Below, piece by piece: positions 34,835 to 42,342 of a stretch of 64,000 nucleotides of DNA. The stretch is from positions 1 to 64,000 of the forward strand of contig UQHS01000012.1 in NCBI GenBank assembly GCA_900540845.1, read 5' to 3'. Position numbers and translations under genes: made by a program. How positions within the stretch are numbered: position 1 is the first letter of the stretch; every line of letters starts with the position of its first letter. The notes below the pieces were generated by a model. That model was not told the origin of the DNA. It saw only the letters and a program-made list of their open reading frames with translations, and ran no database searches. The DNA comes from an uncultured Collinsella sp. (GTDB taxonomy: Bacteria; Actinomycetota; Coriobacteriia; Coriobacteriales; Coriobacteriaceae).

Positions 34835-36061
34835 ATGCGCACCGATGATTTCGATTACGACCTTCCCGACGAGCTGATCGCCCAGGCTCCTGCCGAGCCG
34901 CGCGATTCCTGTCGTCTGCTGGTGCTCAACCGCGAGCTCGAGGGCGGCGCCCCTCGCGCGGGCGACGCGGTCGCCCTTGAGCACGGCGGTTCCGTGGAGC
35001 ACAAGCACTTCTACGACATCATCGACTATCTGCAGCCCGGCGATTTGCTGGTGGCCAACCAGACGCGCGTCATGCCGGCGCGCCTCATAGGCAAGAAGCC
35101 CACGGGCGGCGTGGCTGAGACGCTGCTGCTTCGTCGCCGTGAGGACGTCGATCCGCTCGGCCATGTGTGGGAATGCCTGGTGAATCCCGGCAAGCGCCTC
35201 AAGCCGGGCAACATGGTGGAGTATCGCGCCGGCGGCCTGCTTGCGCCCGAGGGCTCGCCTGTGGTGCTCACCGCCGAGATCATTGATTTCGTGGACGATT
35301 CCAAGGGCGGGCGCCTGGTGCGCTTCGAGCCCGTGGGGGAGAACGAGCAGGGCGTCCCGCGCACGCTGGACGAGGCGATCCATGCCGCGGGCCATGTGCC
35401 GTTGCCGCCCTATATCACCGGCTACGACGGCGATCCCGAGAAGTACCAGACCGTGTACGCCATGAGCGAGGAGCACTCCGCCGCCGCGCCCACCGCGGGC
35501 CTGCATTTCACCCCCGAGCTCATCCAACGCATCAAGGACAAGGGCTGTGGCTGGGCGACCGTCGAGCTCGAAGTCGGCATCGACACGTTTCGTCTGGTGG
35601 AGGAGGACGACCCCACCGAGCACGTCATGCATACCGAGCGCTACCACGTTCCCGCCGAGGTCGTCGAGGCCGTGCACGCCACCAAGGCGGCGGGCCATCG
35701 CGTGATCGCCGTAGGCACGACTGCGGTGCGCTCCCTCGAGAGCGCGTGGGATGCGGGCGCGCCTGTCGCCAACCCCGCGGTCACGGCGCGCGGGTTCGAG
35801 GGGCGTGCGGACGGCGCGGACGTGTGCGGCGCCGGTGACATCACGGTGCGCGAGGACGCGACCACAAACCTGTACCTCATGCCTGGGTCGACTTTCCACG
35901 TGGTCGATGCGCTCATCACGAACTTCCATGTGCCGCGATCCACGCTGATGATGCTCGTCTCTGCACTGGCCACGCGCGATCAGGTCATCGATGCGTACGA
36001 GGAGGCCGTGCGAGAGCGGTATCGCTTCTTTAGCTTTGGCGATGCCATGCTGGTCGAGTAG
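34835..36061 (+). CDS. queA: tRNA preQ1 ribosyltransferase-isomerase QueA
   Basis: A 408-residue enzyme adding the epoxycyclopentane unit from S-adenosylmethionine to preQ1-tRNA. Recognised by FDYDLPDELIAQAPAEPRDS (20-residue start), DLLVANQTRVMPARL, YQTVYA, AAPTAGLHFT and TNFHVPRSTLMMLVSA. Start ATG at AAAGGTGG spacing; two earlier ATGs are in frame. Small Gly/Asp-rich insertions occur near residues 30-45 and 320-340. Forms the queH-queA unit. Confidence 0.95.
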   Translation: MRTDDFDYDLPDELIAQAPAEPRDSCRLLVLNRELEGGAPRAGDAVALEHGGSVEHKHFYDIIDYLQPGDLLVANQTRVMPARLIGKKPTGGVAETLLLRRREDVDPLGHVWECLVNPGKRLKPGNMVEYRAGGLLAPEGSPVVLTAEIIDFVDDSKGGRLVRFEPVGENEQGVPRTLDEAIHAAGHVPLPPYITGYDGDPEKYQTVYAMSEEHSAAAPTAGLHFTPELIQRIKDKGCGWATVELEVGIDTFRLVEEDDPTEHVMHTERYHVPAEVVEAVHATKAAGHRVIAVGTTAVRSLESAWDAGAPVANPAVTARGFEGRADGADVCGAGDITVREDATTNLYLMPGSTFHVVDALITNFHVPRSTLMMLVSALATRDQVIDAYEEAVRERYRFFSFGDAMLVE

Positions 36062-36248
36062 CGTTCGAGCCCCGCGACGGCGTTGCGCACCATGCTGTCT
36101 GCTTGCCGCCCGCTGCCGTTCGCGGCGCAAACGCTACCGTTTACGGTCATGTGGCATGCGAAGTGACGGGCCAATGCAATTTGGGGCATAAGCGGAATGT
36201 ACCAAAAGAGTCGCAACGTTACCGCGACCGAGACAGGAGGTGTGTCCG

Positions 36249-36908
36249 ATGGGTTTTGAAGATATAGCAGCTTTCGGGCCCGCCGCCTGCGACACCGAGA
36301 TCGGTTAGTGCAGAAGCGAGCGGATGCGCCGTTCTTAGTTCCACCGGTTGGTTGGCAAGACGATCAAAGAGGGAACGCATCGGCGGGTTCGATTAATTGG
36401 ATAGCCCCATCCCAGCGGTAAGAGAAAGTGGGCGAGTCCACCGTAGGATTTGAGAGGGCGGCGGCATCGCGAGGAGCGGTGTCGCCGCCTTTGTCATGCG
36501 GTGGGCGTATCGCCGTGCTCGAGGCCGTGGGCAGCGTGCTTACCAACAAATATGCGGAAGGCTATCCCCGTCGTCGCTACTATGGCGGCTGCGACCGCGT
36601 CGACGTGGTTGAGGACCTCGCGCGCAGTCGCGCGTGCGAGCTGTTCGGATGTCGGTTCGCCAACGTGCAGCCGCACTCCGGAGCCAATGCGAACCTCGGC
36701 GCCTATGCGGCCCTCGTCAAGCCGGGCGGCACGGACAACCACCTGTGCCTGGTGGACCTCACCCCCGCGGACGTGACGGGCAAGGATGCGGAGCGGCTGC
36801 TCGACGAGGCGACTCTGACGGTGAACAAGAACGCCATTCCGGGGGAGCCGCGCCGCCACTTGTCACGAGCGGCATCCGCTGTACTGAGTCCGGCGCAAAC
36901 GAACACGA
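36249..36908 (+). pseudogene. glyA: Decayed serine hydroxymethyltransferase (glyA remnant)
   Basis: Pieces of GlyA lie in order but in broken form. A 19-codon start (MGFEDIAAFGPAACDTEIG) with a strong AGGAGG site ends at a stop at 36308. After ~200 bp of unrelated sequence, 36512-36728 encodes the GlyA segment AVLEAVGSVLTNKYAEGYP to YAALVKPGG. This joins directly to TDNHLCLVDL, normally some 200 residues later, so the PLP-lysine region is deleted. A frameshift near 36855 moves LVTSGIRCTESGAN into another frame. Not functional; an intact glyA presumably exists elsewhere. Confidence 0.85.
36309..36508. other. Non-GlyA sequence inside the glyA remnant
   Basis: This ~200-bp stretch replaces what should be about 70 bp of glyA coding sequence. 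It contains a 9-bp stem GATGCG..GTTC / GAACGCATC (about 36322-36382) and near its right end a terminator-like stem GGCGGCGGCA / TGTCGCCGCC with TTTG (about 36457-36492). No ORF of interest, no tRNA cloverleaf (despite GGTTCGA at about 36387) and no riboswitch consensus I recognise. Origin unknown. Confidence 0.4.
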
Positions 36909-36957
36909 GACCGCCGGCTTCGTGCGCCGAGGGCGCGGCGAGGCCGGCGGTCTTTTT
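36909..36957 (+). terminator. Terminator after the glyA remnant
   Basis: GACCGCCGGC (36909-36918) pairs with GCCGGCGGTC (36943-36952), followed by TTTTTG. It was probably the original glyA terminator. Confidence 0.85.
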
Positions 36958-36974
36958 GTGCGTGTGCTGTGTTC

Positions 36975-38897
36975 CTACGCGTTGCGCACGTTCATGGCGC
37001 GCATGGCGTTGAGGATGGCGATGACCGCCACGCCCACGTCGCCAAACACGGCGAGCCACATGTTCGCCACGCCGAACGCCGCGAGCACGAGGATGAGCAC
37101 CTTGATGCCGATGGCGAACATGATGTTTTGATGCACGATGCGCATGGTCTTGCGCGCCACGCGGATCGCGCGCGCGACGTTGCTCGGCTTGTCGTCCATG
37201 AGGACGATGTCCGCCGCTTCGATGGCGGCGTCGGATCCCATGGCGCCCATGGCGATGCCCACGTCGGCGCGCGTGAGGACGGGCGCATCGTTGATGCCGT
37301 CGCCCACAAAGGCGAGGTTGCCGCGTGCAGAGTCGAGGATGCGCTCGACCTGCTCGACCTTGTCCCCGGGCAGCAGCTGGGCGTGGACCTCGTCGATCCC
37401 CAGCTGCCTCGCGACCGCCTGCGCGACGTCCTCGCGGTCGCCCGTGAGCATGACGCAGCGCTCGACGCCGGCTGCGTGTAGGTCGGAGATCGCCTGCTTG
37501 GCGTCGTCCTTCACCACGTCGGCGATGACGATGTGCCCGGCGTAGGTGCCGTCGATCGCGACGTGCAGGACCGTGCCCGCAAGCTCGCATTCTGGATGGG
37601 GGACGCCGTGGGCGGCCATGAGCTTGTCGTTGCCCACCAAGACGAGAGTGCCCTCGACAGTTGCAGCGACACCGTGGCCGGACTCTTCGGTTGCGCTCGT
37701 GACGCGGGCCTGGTCGATCGTGCGGGCGTCCGCGTCGGCCTGCAGGTACGCTTGCTTCACCGAGACGGCGATGGGGTGGTCGGAGAACGCCTCGGCGTGC
37801 GCCGCGAGGTCGAGCATGTGCTCGGGGTCGACGCCGTGTTCAGGATGGATCGCGACCACGCTGAACGTACCCGAGGTGAGGGTGCCCGTCTTGTCGAAGA
37901 CGACGGTGTCGACCTCGGAAAGCGCCTCGAGGTAGTTTGACCCCTTGACCAGGATGCCGAGCTTGGACGCGCCGCCGATGCCTCCGAAGAAGGATAGCGG
38001 CACCGAGATGACGAGCGCGCACGGGCAGCTCACCACGAGGAAGGTCAGGCCGCGCAGGATCCAGTCGGGCCAGGCGCCCTGCCCCATGAGTGGCGGGACG
38101 ATGGCGATGGCGAGAGCCGCGAAGGTGACCGCCGGGGTGTAGACGCGGGCGAAGCGCGTGATGAAGTTCTCGGTGTGGGCCTTCTTCTCGCTGGCGTTTT
38201 CCACGAGCTCGAGGATACGGCTCACCGTTGAGGCGCCGAACAGCTTGGTGGTGCGCACGCGCAGCACGCCCGTCATGTTGATGCAGCCCGAGATGACCTC
38301 ATCGCCGACTTCGGCCGCTCGCGGCACGGACTCGCCAGTGAGGGCGGCGGTGTCGAGCTGGGAGGCGCCATCGACGACGATGCCATCGATGGGAATGCGC
38401 TCACCCGGTTTGACCACGATGACATCGCCAATCTGCACCTCGTCGGGGTCCACCTGCTCGAGCGCGCCGTCGCGCTCGATGTTGGCGTAATCGGGAGCGA
38501 TGTCCATCATGTCGGCGATCGACTTGCGGCTCTTGCCCACGGCGTAGCTTTGGAACAGCTCTCCCACCTGGTAGAACAGCATGACGGCCGCGCCCTCGGC
38601 CATATGCGGTTCGGCCTCGGGGAAGAAGATCATCGCGAAGGCGCCGATGGTGGCGACGCTCATGAGAAAGCTCTCGTCAAACGCCTCGCCGCGACGGATG
38701 TTGCGCCAGGCCTTTTTGAGGACGTCGTGGCCGGCGATGAGGTAGGGGATGAGGTAGAGCGCGAAGTTGGCGTACAGCGCGCCCGGATTGCCAAAGGCGG
38801 CGGCGAGAAGGCCGAGTTCGTCGACGATCATGATCGCGAAGAACAGGGCGAGCGCGATGAGGATGCGCTTGAGCCATTTCTTTTGCTTCTTGTTCAT
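36975..38897 (-). CDS. P1B-type heavy-metal-translocating ATPase (Zn/Cd type)
   Basis: A 640-residue metal efflux pump. Membrane metal site SCPCALVIS (CPC), phosphorylation motif VFDKTGTLTSG, SDHPIAVS (HP locus), TGES and GDGINDAPVL are intact. CPC plus the partner ArsR/SmtB repressor points to Zn(II)/Cd(II) rather than copper. It has no N-terminal metal-binding domain; that role is played by the separate 72-residue HMA protein encoded just upstream. Start ATG has AGGAG. Confidence 0.92.
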   Translation of the reverse strand: MNKKQKKWLKRILIALALFFAIMIVDELGLLAAAFGNPGALYANFALYLIPYLIAGHDVLKKAWRNIRRGEAFDESFLMSVATIGAFAMIFFPEAEPHMAEGAAVMLFYQVGELFQSYAVGKSRKSIADMMDIAPDYANIERDGALEQVDPDEVQIGDVIVVKPGERIPIDGIVVDGASQLDTAALTGESVPRAAEVGDEVISGCINMTGVLRVRTTKLFGASTVSRILELVENASEKKAHTENFITRFARVYTPAVTFAALAIAIVPPLMGQGAWPDWILRGLTFLVVSCPCALVISVPLSFFGGIGGASKLGILVKGSNYLEALSEVDTVVFDKTGTLTSGTFSVVAIHPEHGVDPEHMLDLAAHAEAFSDHPIAVSVKQAYLQADADARTIDQARVTSATEESGHGVAATVEGTLVLVGNDKLMAAHGVPHPECELAGTVLHVAIDGTYAGHIVIADVVKDDAKQAISDLHAAGVERCVMLTGDREDVAQAVARQLGIDEVHAQLLPGDKVEQVERILDSARGNLAFVGDGINDAPVLTRADVGIAMGAMGSDAAIEAADIVLMDDKPSNVARAIRVARKTMRIVHQNIMFAIGIKVLILVLAAFGVANMWLAVFGDVGVAVIAILNAMRAMNVRNA

Positions 38898-38980
38898 GGG
38901 GTTCTCCTGGGGCGTCGCCGCCGACACGACGGGGGTCGATGCAGGCGAGGAAGGGGTTGAGTTTGGATGCGGAGCCGGGT

Positions 38981-39199
38981 TTAGGCGAGGATCTCGCAGT
39001 CGGGCTCGATGTCGGAGGTGAGCTTGATCACGGCGTCGAGCACTGCGTCGAAGTCGTCGTCTGCAGCCTCGAGCGTGAGCTTTTGGGTGAGGAAGTTTAC
39101 CTTGGCGCTCTGCACGCCGTCGAGCTTCTTGATGGCGTCTTCGAGCTTGCCGGCGCAAACCGCGCAGTCGATTTCGTCGAGCTTGAATACCTTGCGCAT
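38981..39199 (-). CDS. Free-standing heavy-metal-associated (HMA) domain protein
   Basis: A 72-residue ferredoxin-like metal chaperone with the metal site DCAVCAG (Cys12, Cys15) after the first strand KVFKLDEI. Lies between the ArsR repressor and the ATPase in the same orientation and probably hands metal to the pump or acts as its detached N-terminal domain. Confidence 0.9.
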   Translation of the reverse strand: MRKVFKLDEIDCAVCAGKLEDAIKKLDGVQSAKVNFLTQKLTLEAADDDFDAVLDAVIKLTSDIEPDCEILA

Positions 39200-39270
39200 G
39201 ATGGTTCCTTTCTAAGAATGGCTAATTTGGGGACGGGTGCAGAATTAGTCATTGGGTATCGGATGGGCCG

Positions 39271-39615
39271 TTATTCGCAGATGTGCGTGAGGCCTTGGTC
39301 GAGGATGGTCAGGACGTGGTCGTCGGCCAGTGAGTAATGGATGTTGCGGCCGTCGCGGCGAAACTTGACCAGGTGCGCCTGCTTGAGAATGCGAAGCTGG
39401 TGTGACACGGCAGATTGGGAGGCCCCGAGGGCATCTGCGATCTCGTTGACGCTCAGCTCGTCGCTCATGAGGGCGTACAGGATCTTGATCCGCGTGGTGT
39501 CGCTGAAGACCTTGAAGAGGTCTGCCAGGTCATACAGCAGCTCTTCCTCGGGGAGGGAGCCCTCGTCACCGTGGACGTCGAGCTCATCGGTGGGGTTGGT
39601 GGACATGGCGGTCAA
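39271..39615 (-). CDS. ArsR/SmtB-family metal-sensing repressor
   Basis: A 114-residue winged-helix repressor. DNA-recognition helix GASQSAVSHQLRIL is clear. The C-terminal helix carries D98-x-H100 and H111-x-x-E114, exactly the spacing of the alpha-5 zinc site of SmtB, and there is no alpha-3N cysteine box, so Zn(II) (or Co(II)) sensing is likely. TTG at 39615 is preferred because AGGAG sits five bases upstream; an ATG three codons later is about 14 bases from it. Two operator copies precede the gene. Confidence 0.9.
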   Translation of the reverse strand: MTAMSTNPTDELDVHGDEGSLPEEELLYDLADLFKVFSDTTRIKILYALMSDELSVNEIADALGASQSAVSHQLRILKQAHLVKFRRDGRNIHYSLADDHVLTILDQGLTHICE

Positions 39616-39628
39616 TACATCTCCTCTC

Positions 39629-39648
39629 GTGTGAACACATGCTCATAT
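39629..39648 (-). promoter_or_regulatory. Second SmtB-type operator copy
   Basis: GTGTGAACACATGCTCATAT matches the upstream operator at 16 of 20 positions and sits between the promoter and the ribosome site of the repressor gene, 37 bp centre to centre from the first copy. Confidence 0.7.
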
Positions 39649-39662
39649 ATCAACTGCATACG

Positions 39663-39690
39663 ATTATATGAACATATGCTCATATGTCAA
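39663..39690 (-). promoter_or_regulatory. Promoter-operator of the ArsR-HMA-ATPase operon
   Basis: On the minus strand TTGACA (39685-39690) and TATAAT (39663-39668) are perfect consensus boxes with a 16-bp spacer. The spacer is filled by ATATGAACATATGCTCATAT (39666-39685, plus strand), the classical SmtB/CzrA-type imperfect palindrome. Repressor binding would block polymerase directly; metal would release it. Confidence 0.9.
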
Positions 39691-39695
39691 GAAAG

Positions 39696-39724
39696 TTGGC
39701 ACGAGGAAAGAAACATGATATTAG
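39696..39724 (+). promoter_or_regulatory. Promoter of the DUF2975-like / XRE pair
   Basis: TTGGCA (39696-39701), 17-bp spacer, TATTAG (39719-39724), facing the membrane protein gene. It is only a few bases from the metal operon promoter on the other strand. Confidence 0.6.
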
Positions 39725-39799
39725 TTAACGATAAACATTAACAATGGGGTAGATTCATGGTGAAGCCATGGCCGAAATTCTGGCAAGGAGGCGATGATT

Positions 39800-40519
39800 G
39801 TGAAGTGGTTCACCCGCCAGTCCGATGCGTCGTTGCCCGGGCGCGCAAAGGCGCTCGAAGCCCTGTCGGCGTTCTCTCGTTGGGCGGCTCGTGCGTGCGC
39901 CGCGGGTGCGGCTTTGTGCCTTGTGGCAGCCGTCGCCTGGACGAGCGCCGCGCTCGACAGGTTCCCCGCGCCAATTTCCCAGGTGCTGAGCTGGGAATGC
40001 GTGGGCGAGGGGGCTCAGTTCAACGGCCAGACCACATATCCCATATACGCCTACCTCGTCGAGGGCTCCTATTTGCAATCGCAGGATGACGGCGTGCCGC
40101 GTGGCGCCGTGGGCGGCCGCTACCTGCTGTTTGACTGGGACGCCACGGTTCCGCTCGCAGAGGAGGCGTCGCGCGTGCTCACGGCGCTTTTGGGTGCGCT
40201 TTTGCTGGCGTACAGCGGGCGATTCTTTTGGGGTGTCGAGCGCGCGGGAACGCCGTTTACCGCCGAGTCGGCGCGTCGCCTCAAGGGCGCCGGCGGCATC
40301 GCTATCGCCGCGGCTGTCGTTCCCAATGCGGTGGGGCTCCTCATCTCATCGCTCGCCCAGACGTATCATCTCACGCCTGTTGGCGCATGGAAAATCGGGG
40401 TGTGGAACGTCGGCGTCACGACGGGCCTGACGCTCGCCCTCGGCGTGTTGCTTATAGCCCTGGGAATCGCGTTCGACTACGGGGTTGTGTTGCAGCGGCA
40501 AGATGACGAGCTCTTGTAG
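39800..40519 (+). CDS. DUF2975-like four-helix membrane protein
   Basis: A 239-residue protein with membrane helices near residues 28-50, 125-145, 163-185 and 205-228 and an exposed loop between the first two. GTG 39800 is chosen because AAGGAGG ends at 39791; an in-frame ATG at 39794 is too close to it. Layout (one N-terminal helix, loop, three helices, then an adjoining short XRE regulator) matches the DUF2975/YozG-type pair. Function unknown; this is family inference, not proven. Confidence 0.7.
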   Translation: MKWFTRQSDASLPGRAKALEALSAFSRWAARACAAGAALCLVAAVAWTSAALDRFPAPISQVLSWECVGEGAQFNGQTTYPIYAYLVEGSYLQSQDDGVPRGAVGGRYLLFDWDATVPLAEEASRVLTALLGALLLAYSGRFFWGVERAGTPFTAESARRLKGAGGIAIAAAVVPNAVGLLISSLAQTYHLTPVGAWKIGVWNVGVTTGLTLALGVLLIALGIAFDYGVVLQRQDDELL

Positions 40520-40531
40520 GGCGGTGGGCGC

Positions 40532-40771
40532 ATGATTGTGATGCGGCTTGACCGCATGCTCGCTGAGCGAAAAGTGAGCAGCAAGGAGCTTGCGGAACGC
40601 ATAGGGATCTCTGCAGTGAACCTCTCCCGGATAAAGACGGGAAAAATCAGCGCCGTGAGGTTTTCCACGCTTGAGGCCATGTGCCGGGCGCTCGATTGCC
40701 AGCCCGGCGACCTGCTGGAGTACATTCCCGACGCTGAGGTTGTGGAGCATATCGGCCTTGCGGAGGACTAG
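40532..40771 (+). CDS. Small XRE/Cro-CI-type regulator (YozG-like)
   Basis: A 79-residue single-domain helix-turn-helix protein: LAERKVSSKELAERIGIS then AVNLSRIKTGKISAVRF. Ends with QPGDLLEYIPDAE, typical of YozG-like regulators. Encoded 12 bases after the membrane protein, whose expression or activity it probably governs. Confidence 0.9.
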   Translation: MIVMRLDRMLAERKVSSKELAERIGISAVNLSRIKTGKISAVRFSTLEAMCRALDCQPGDLLEYIPDAEVVEHIGLAED

Positions 40772-40871
40772 GCGCCCTGCCGCGGTCGCCTTGCGATGGC
40801 GCGCCCAGCGATGGGCCGCCCGCGTCGACGACACGCCCGGCGATGGGCCGCCCGCCCGTGAACGTGCATTC

Positions 40872-41405
40872 CTAATCTCGTGGCGCGTCGAGCTCGCTCG
40901 GCAGGGGGATGGAGCGTTTGGCCGCAGTGGGCATAAGGAGCAATCCGACGACGGGCCAGAAGAAGTTGCTGAGCAGCGAGGAGTTTGGGGCGTGTCCCAA
41001 GGCCGTGAGAACGAGGTCGGTGAAGACGCCGGCAATCGCGGACGGGATGCACGTGATGCCGATGAGAGCGAGGGCGAGGATGATGCCGTCCATGCCGGCC
41101 CATGTCGCAGGCGTGCGGCGCCCCGGTCCGGGGTGGGCAAAAAGGTTGGCCTTGATCGCCTTGTGCGCCCGGTAGACGAGCACGTACTGATAGATGCCGA
41201 GTGTGATCGCCGCCACGAAGAAGGCGGGCGTGAGCGCGAATTGCAGGGCGGCGGAGTCGCCCACGGTCCCGAGGAACAGCACGTCGAAGTACACGATGAA
41301 CATGGCCGCCATGAGTGCGACCCCGAGCGCGAGCCCCGCAAAGGAGGCTTTCTTGACCGCGCGGCGGGATGTGCTATCCAGGGCGTTCCAGTAGCGCTTC
41401 ACCAT
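40872..41405 (-). CDS. Hypothetical four-helix membrane protein
   Basis: A 177-residue hydrophobic protein with helices at about 20-42, 52-74, 104-127 and 142-160, separated by a basic loop (AHKAIKANLFAHPGPGRR). ATG 41405 is given; a TTG two codons upstream lies closer to the GAGG ribosome site and is an alternative. I recognise no family. It converges with the XRE gene and is not obviously in an operon. Confidence 0.7.
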   Translation of the reverse strand: MVKRYWNALDSTSRRAVKKASFAGLALGVALMAAMFIVYFDVLFLGTVGDSAALQFALTPAFFVAAITLGIYQYVLVYRAHKAIKANLFAHPGPGRRTPATWAGMDGIILALALIGITCIPSAIAGVFTDLVLTALGHAPNSSLLSNFFWPVVGLLLMPTAAKRSIPLPSELDAPRD

Positions 41406-41584
41406 ATCCAAGACAACCTCGATTCACGCGATGGCACTCGATGCCCCAATTCTACTTCCGACGTCTGACAGACGGAGCCTCATGACGGGTACACGGATGG
41501 CCGTGTTGCCATTTGGTACATGACAAAAGCGACAGTTCGCTACAGTGGCTGTTCTGCGACAGGTGACCCAGTAAAGGAGGCGGC

Positions 41585-42252
41585 GTGTCTGCGGATTCGG
41601 ACTACCTGGTTGAATACTTGCGTGCCCAGGGCTTTCATGAGATGACCAAACCCGTCATGAGTACCTCTCGTACTACGGATTTGACCAGGAATTTGTGTTT
41701 GTCTTGGTCGAGGGTGTGGTCCGGGCCAGCGTGACCCTGCGTGAGGGGACGAGGTTCAACATCTTTTACATCCAGGGCCCGAGCTCCGTCTCGCTGCTGC
41801 GCGACGAGGTGAGCAGCCATGCCACATCGCCGTATAGCGTGCGCGTGGAATCTCCCGAAGCGACCTACATGGCGGTTCCCCGCGTGAGGTTCTGGGAGTT
41901 CGTGAATGAGGATTCTCGCTTGCTTGGCTATGTGAAGGACTATTACCGTGCGAGCCTGGAGGAGAGCCTCTATCGCATGCGTTATCTGACGATGAACGGG
42001 AAGGTCGGCGCCGTGGGAGGGTTCTTGTACGACCTGAACGAGCGCTTCGGTGTGCCCTGCGACGAGGGGAGCGTGATCGCCCTCGATGTCACAAACGAGG
42101 ACATCGCGCAGTTCTGCGGGACCTCGTCGCGCACGAGCGTGAACCGCATTCTGCGCGGTTTCAGGGAGCAGGGCGTCATTTCGACGAGCAGGCACGACGG
42201 CCGCATCGTCATCCACGACCCGTCCATGCTGGAGCACTATGTGATGGACTGA
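41585..42252 (+). pseudogene. Frameshifted Crp/Fnr-family regulator
   Basis: GTG 41585 follows a strong AAAGGAGG and encodes MSADSDYLVEYLRAQGFHE, then the frame leads into unrelated sequence and stops. The continuing homology (DDQTRHEYLSYYGF, cyclic-nucleotide-like domain, then HTH TNEDIAQFCGTSSRTSVNRI) is in the -1 frame from 41641 to the end, directly after an in-frame TGA at 41638. The HTH and C-terminus (185 codons from GTG 41695) are intact. No slippery heptamer is visible at the break, so a mutation or a sequence error is likelier than programmed frameshifting. Confidence 0.7.
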
Positions 42253-42342
42253 CCCAGGTCGGGTGAGTATGGGTTCGCCGGGCGCCTGCGAGTTTGCCCG
42301 CGCGTGGGCGAGTTCATTTCTGCTGGCTGGCGCCAGCACGTC

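Noticed and set aside
36387..36400. GGTTCGATT resembling a tRNA T-loop
   Set aside because: No acceptor stem, D-loop or anticodon arm can be drawn around it.
36309..36508. Possible riboswitch upstream of glyA
   Set aside because: No glycine, THF or other riboswitch consensus was recognisable, and the sequence lies inside, not before, the coding remnant.
41638..41660. Programmed -1 frameshift in the Crp/Fnr gene
   Set aside because: No X-XXY-YYZ slippery heptamer in the zero frame near the junction.
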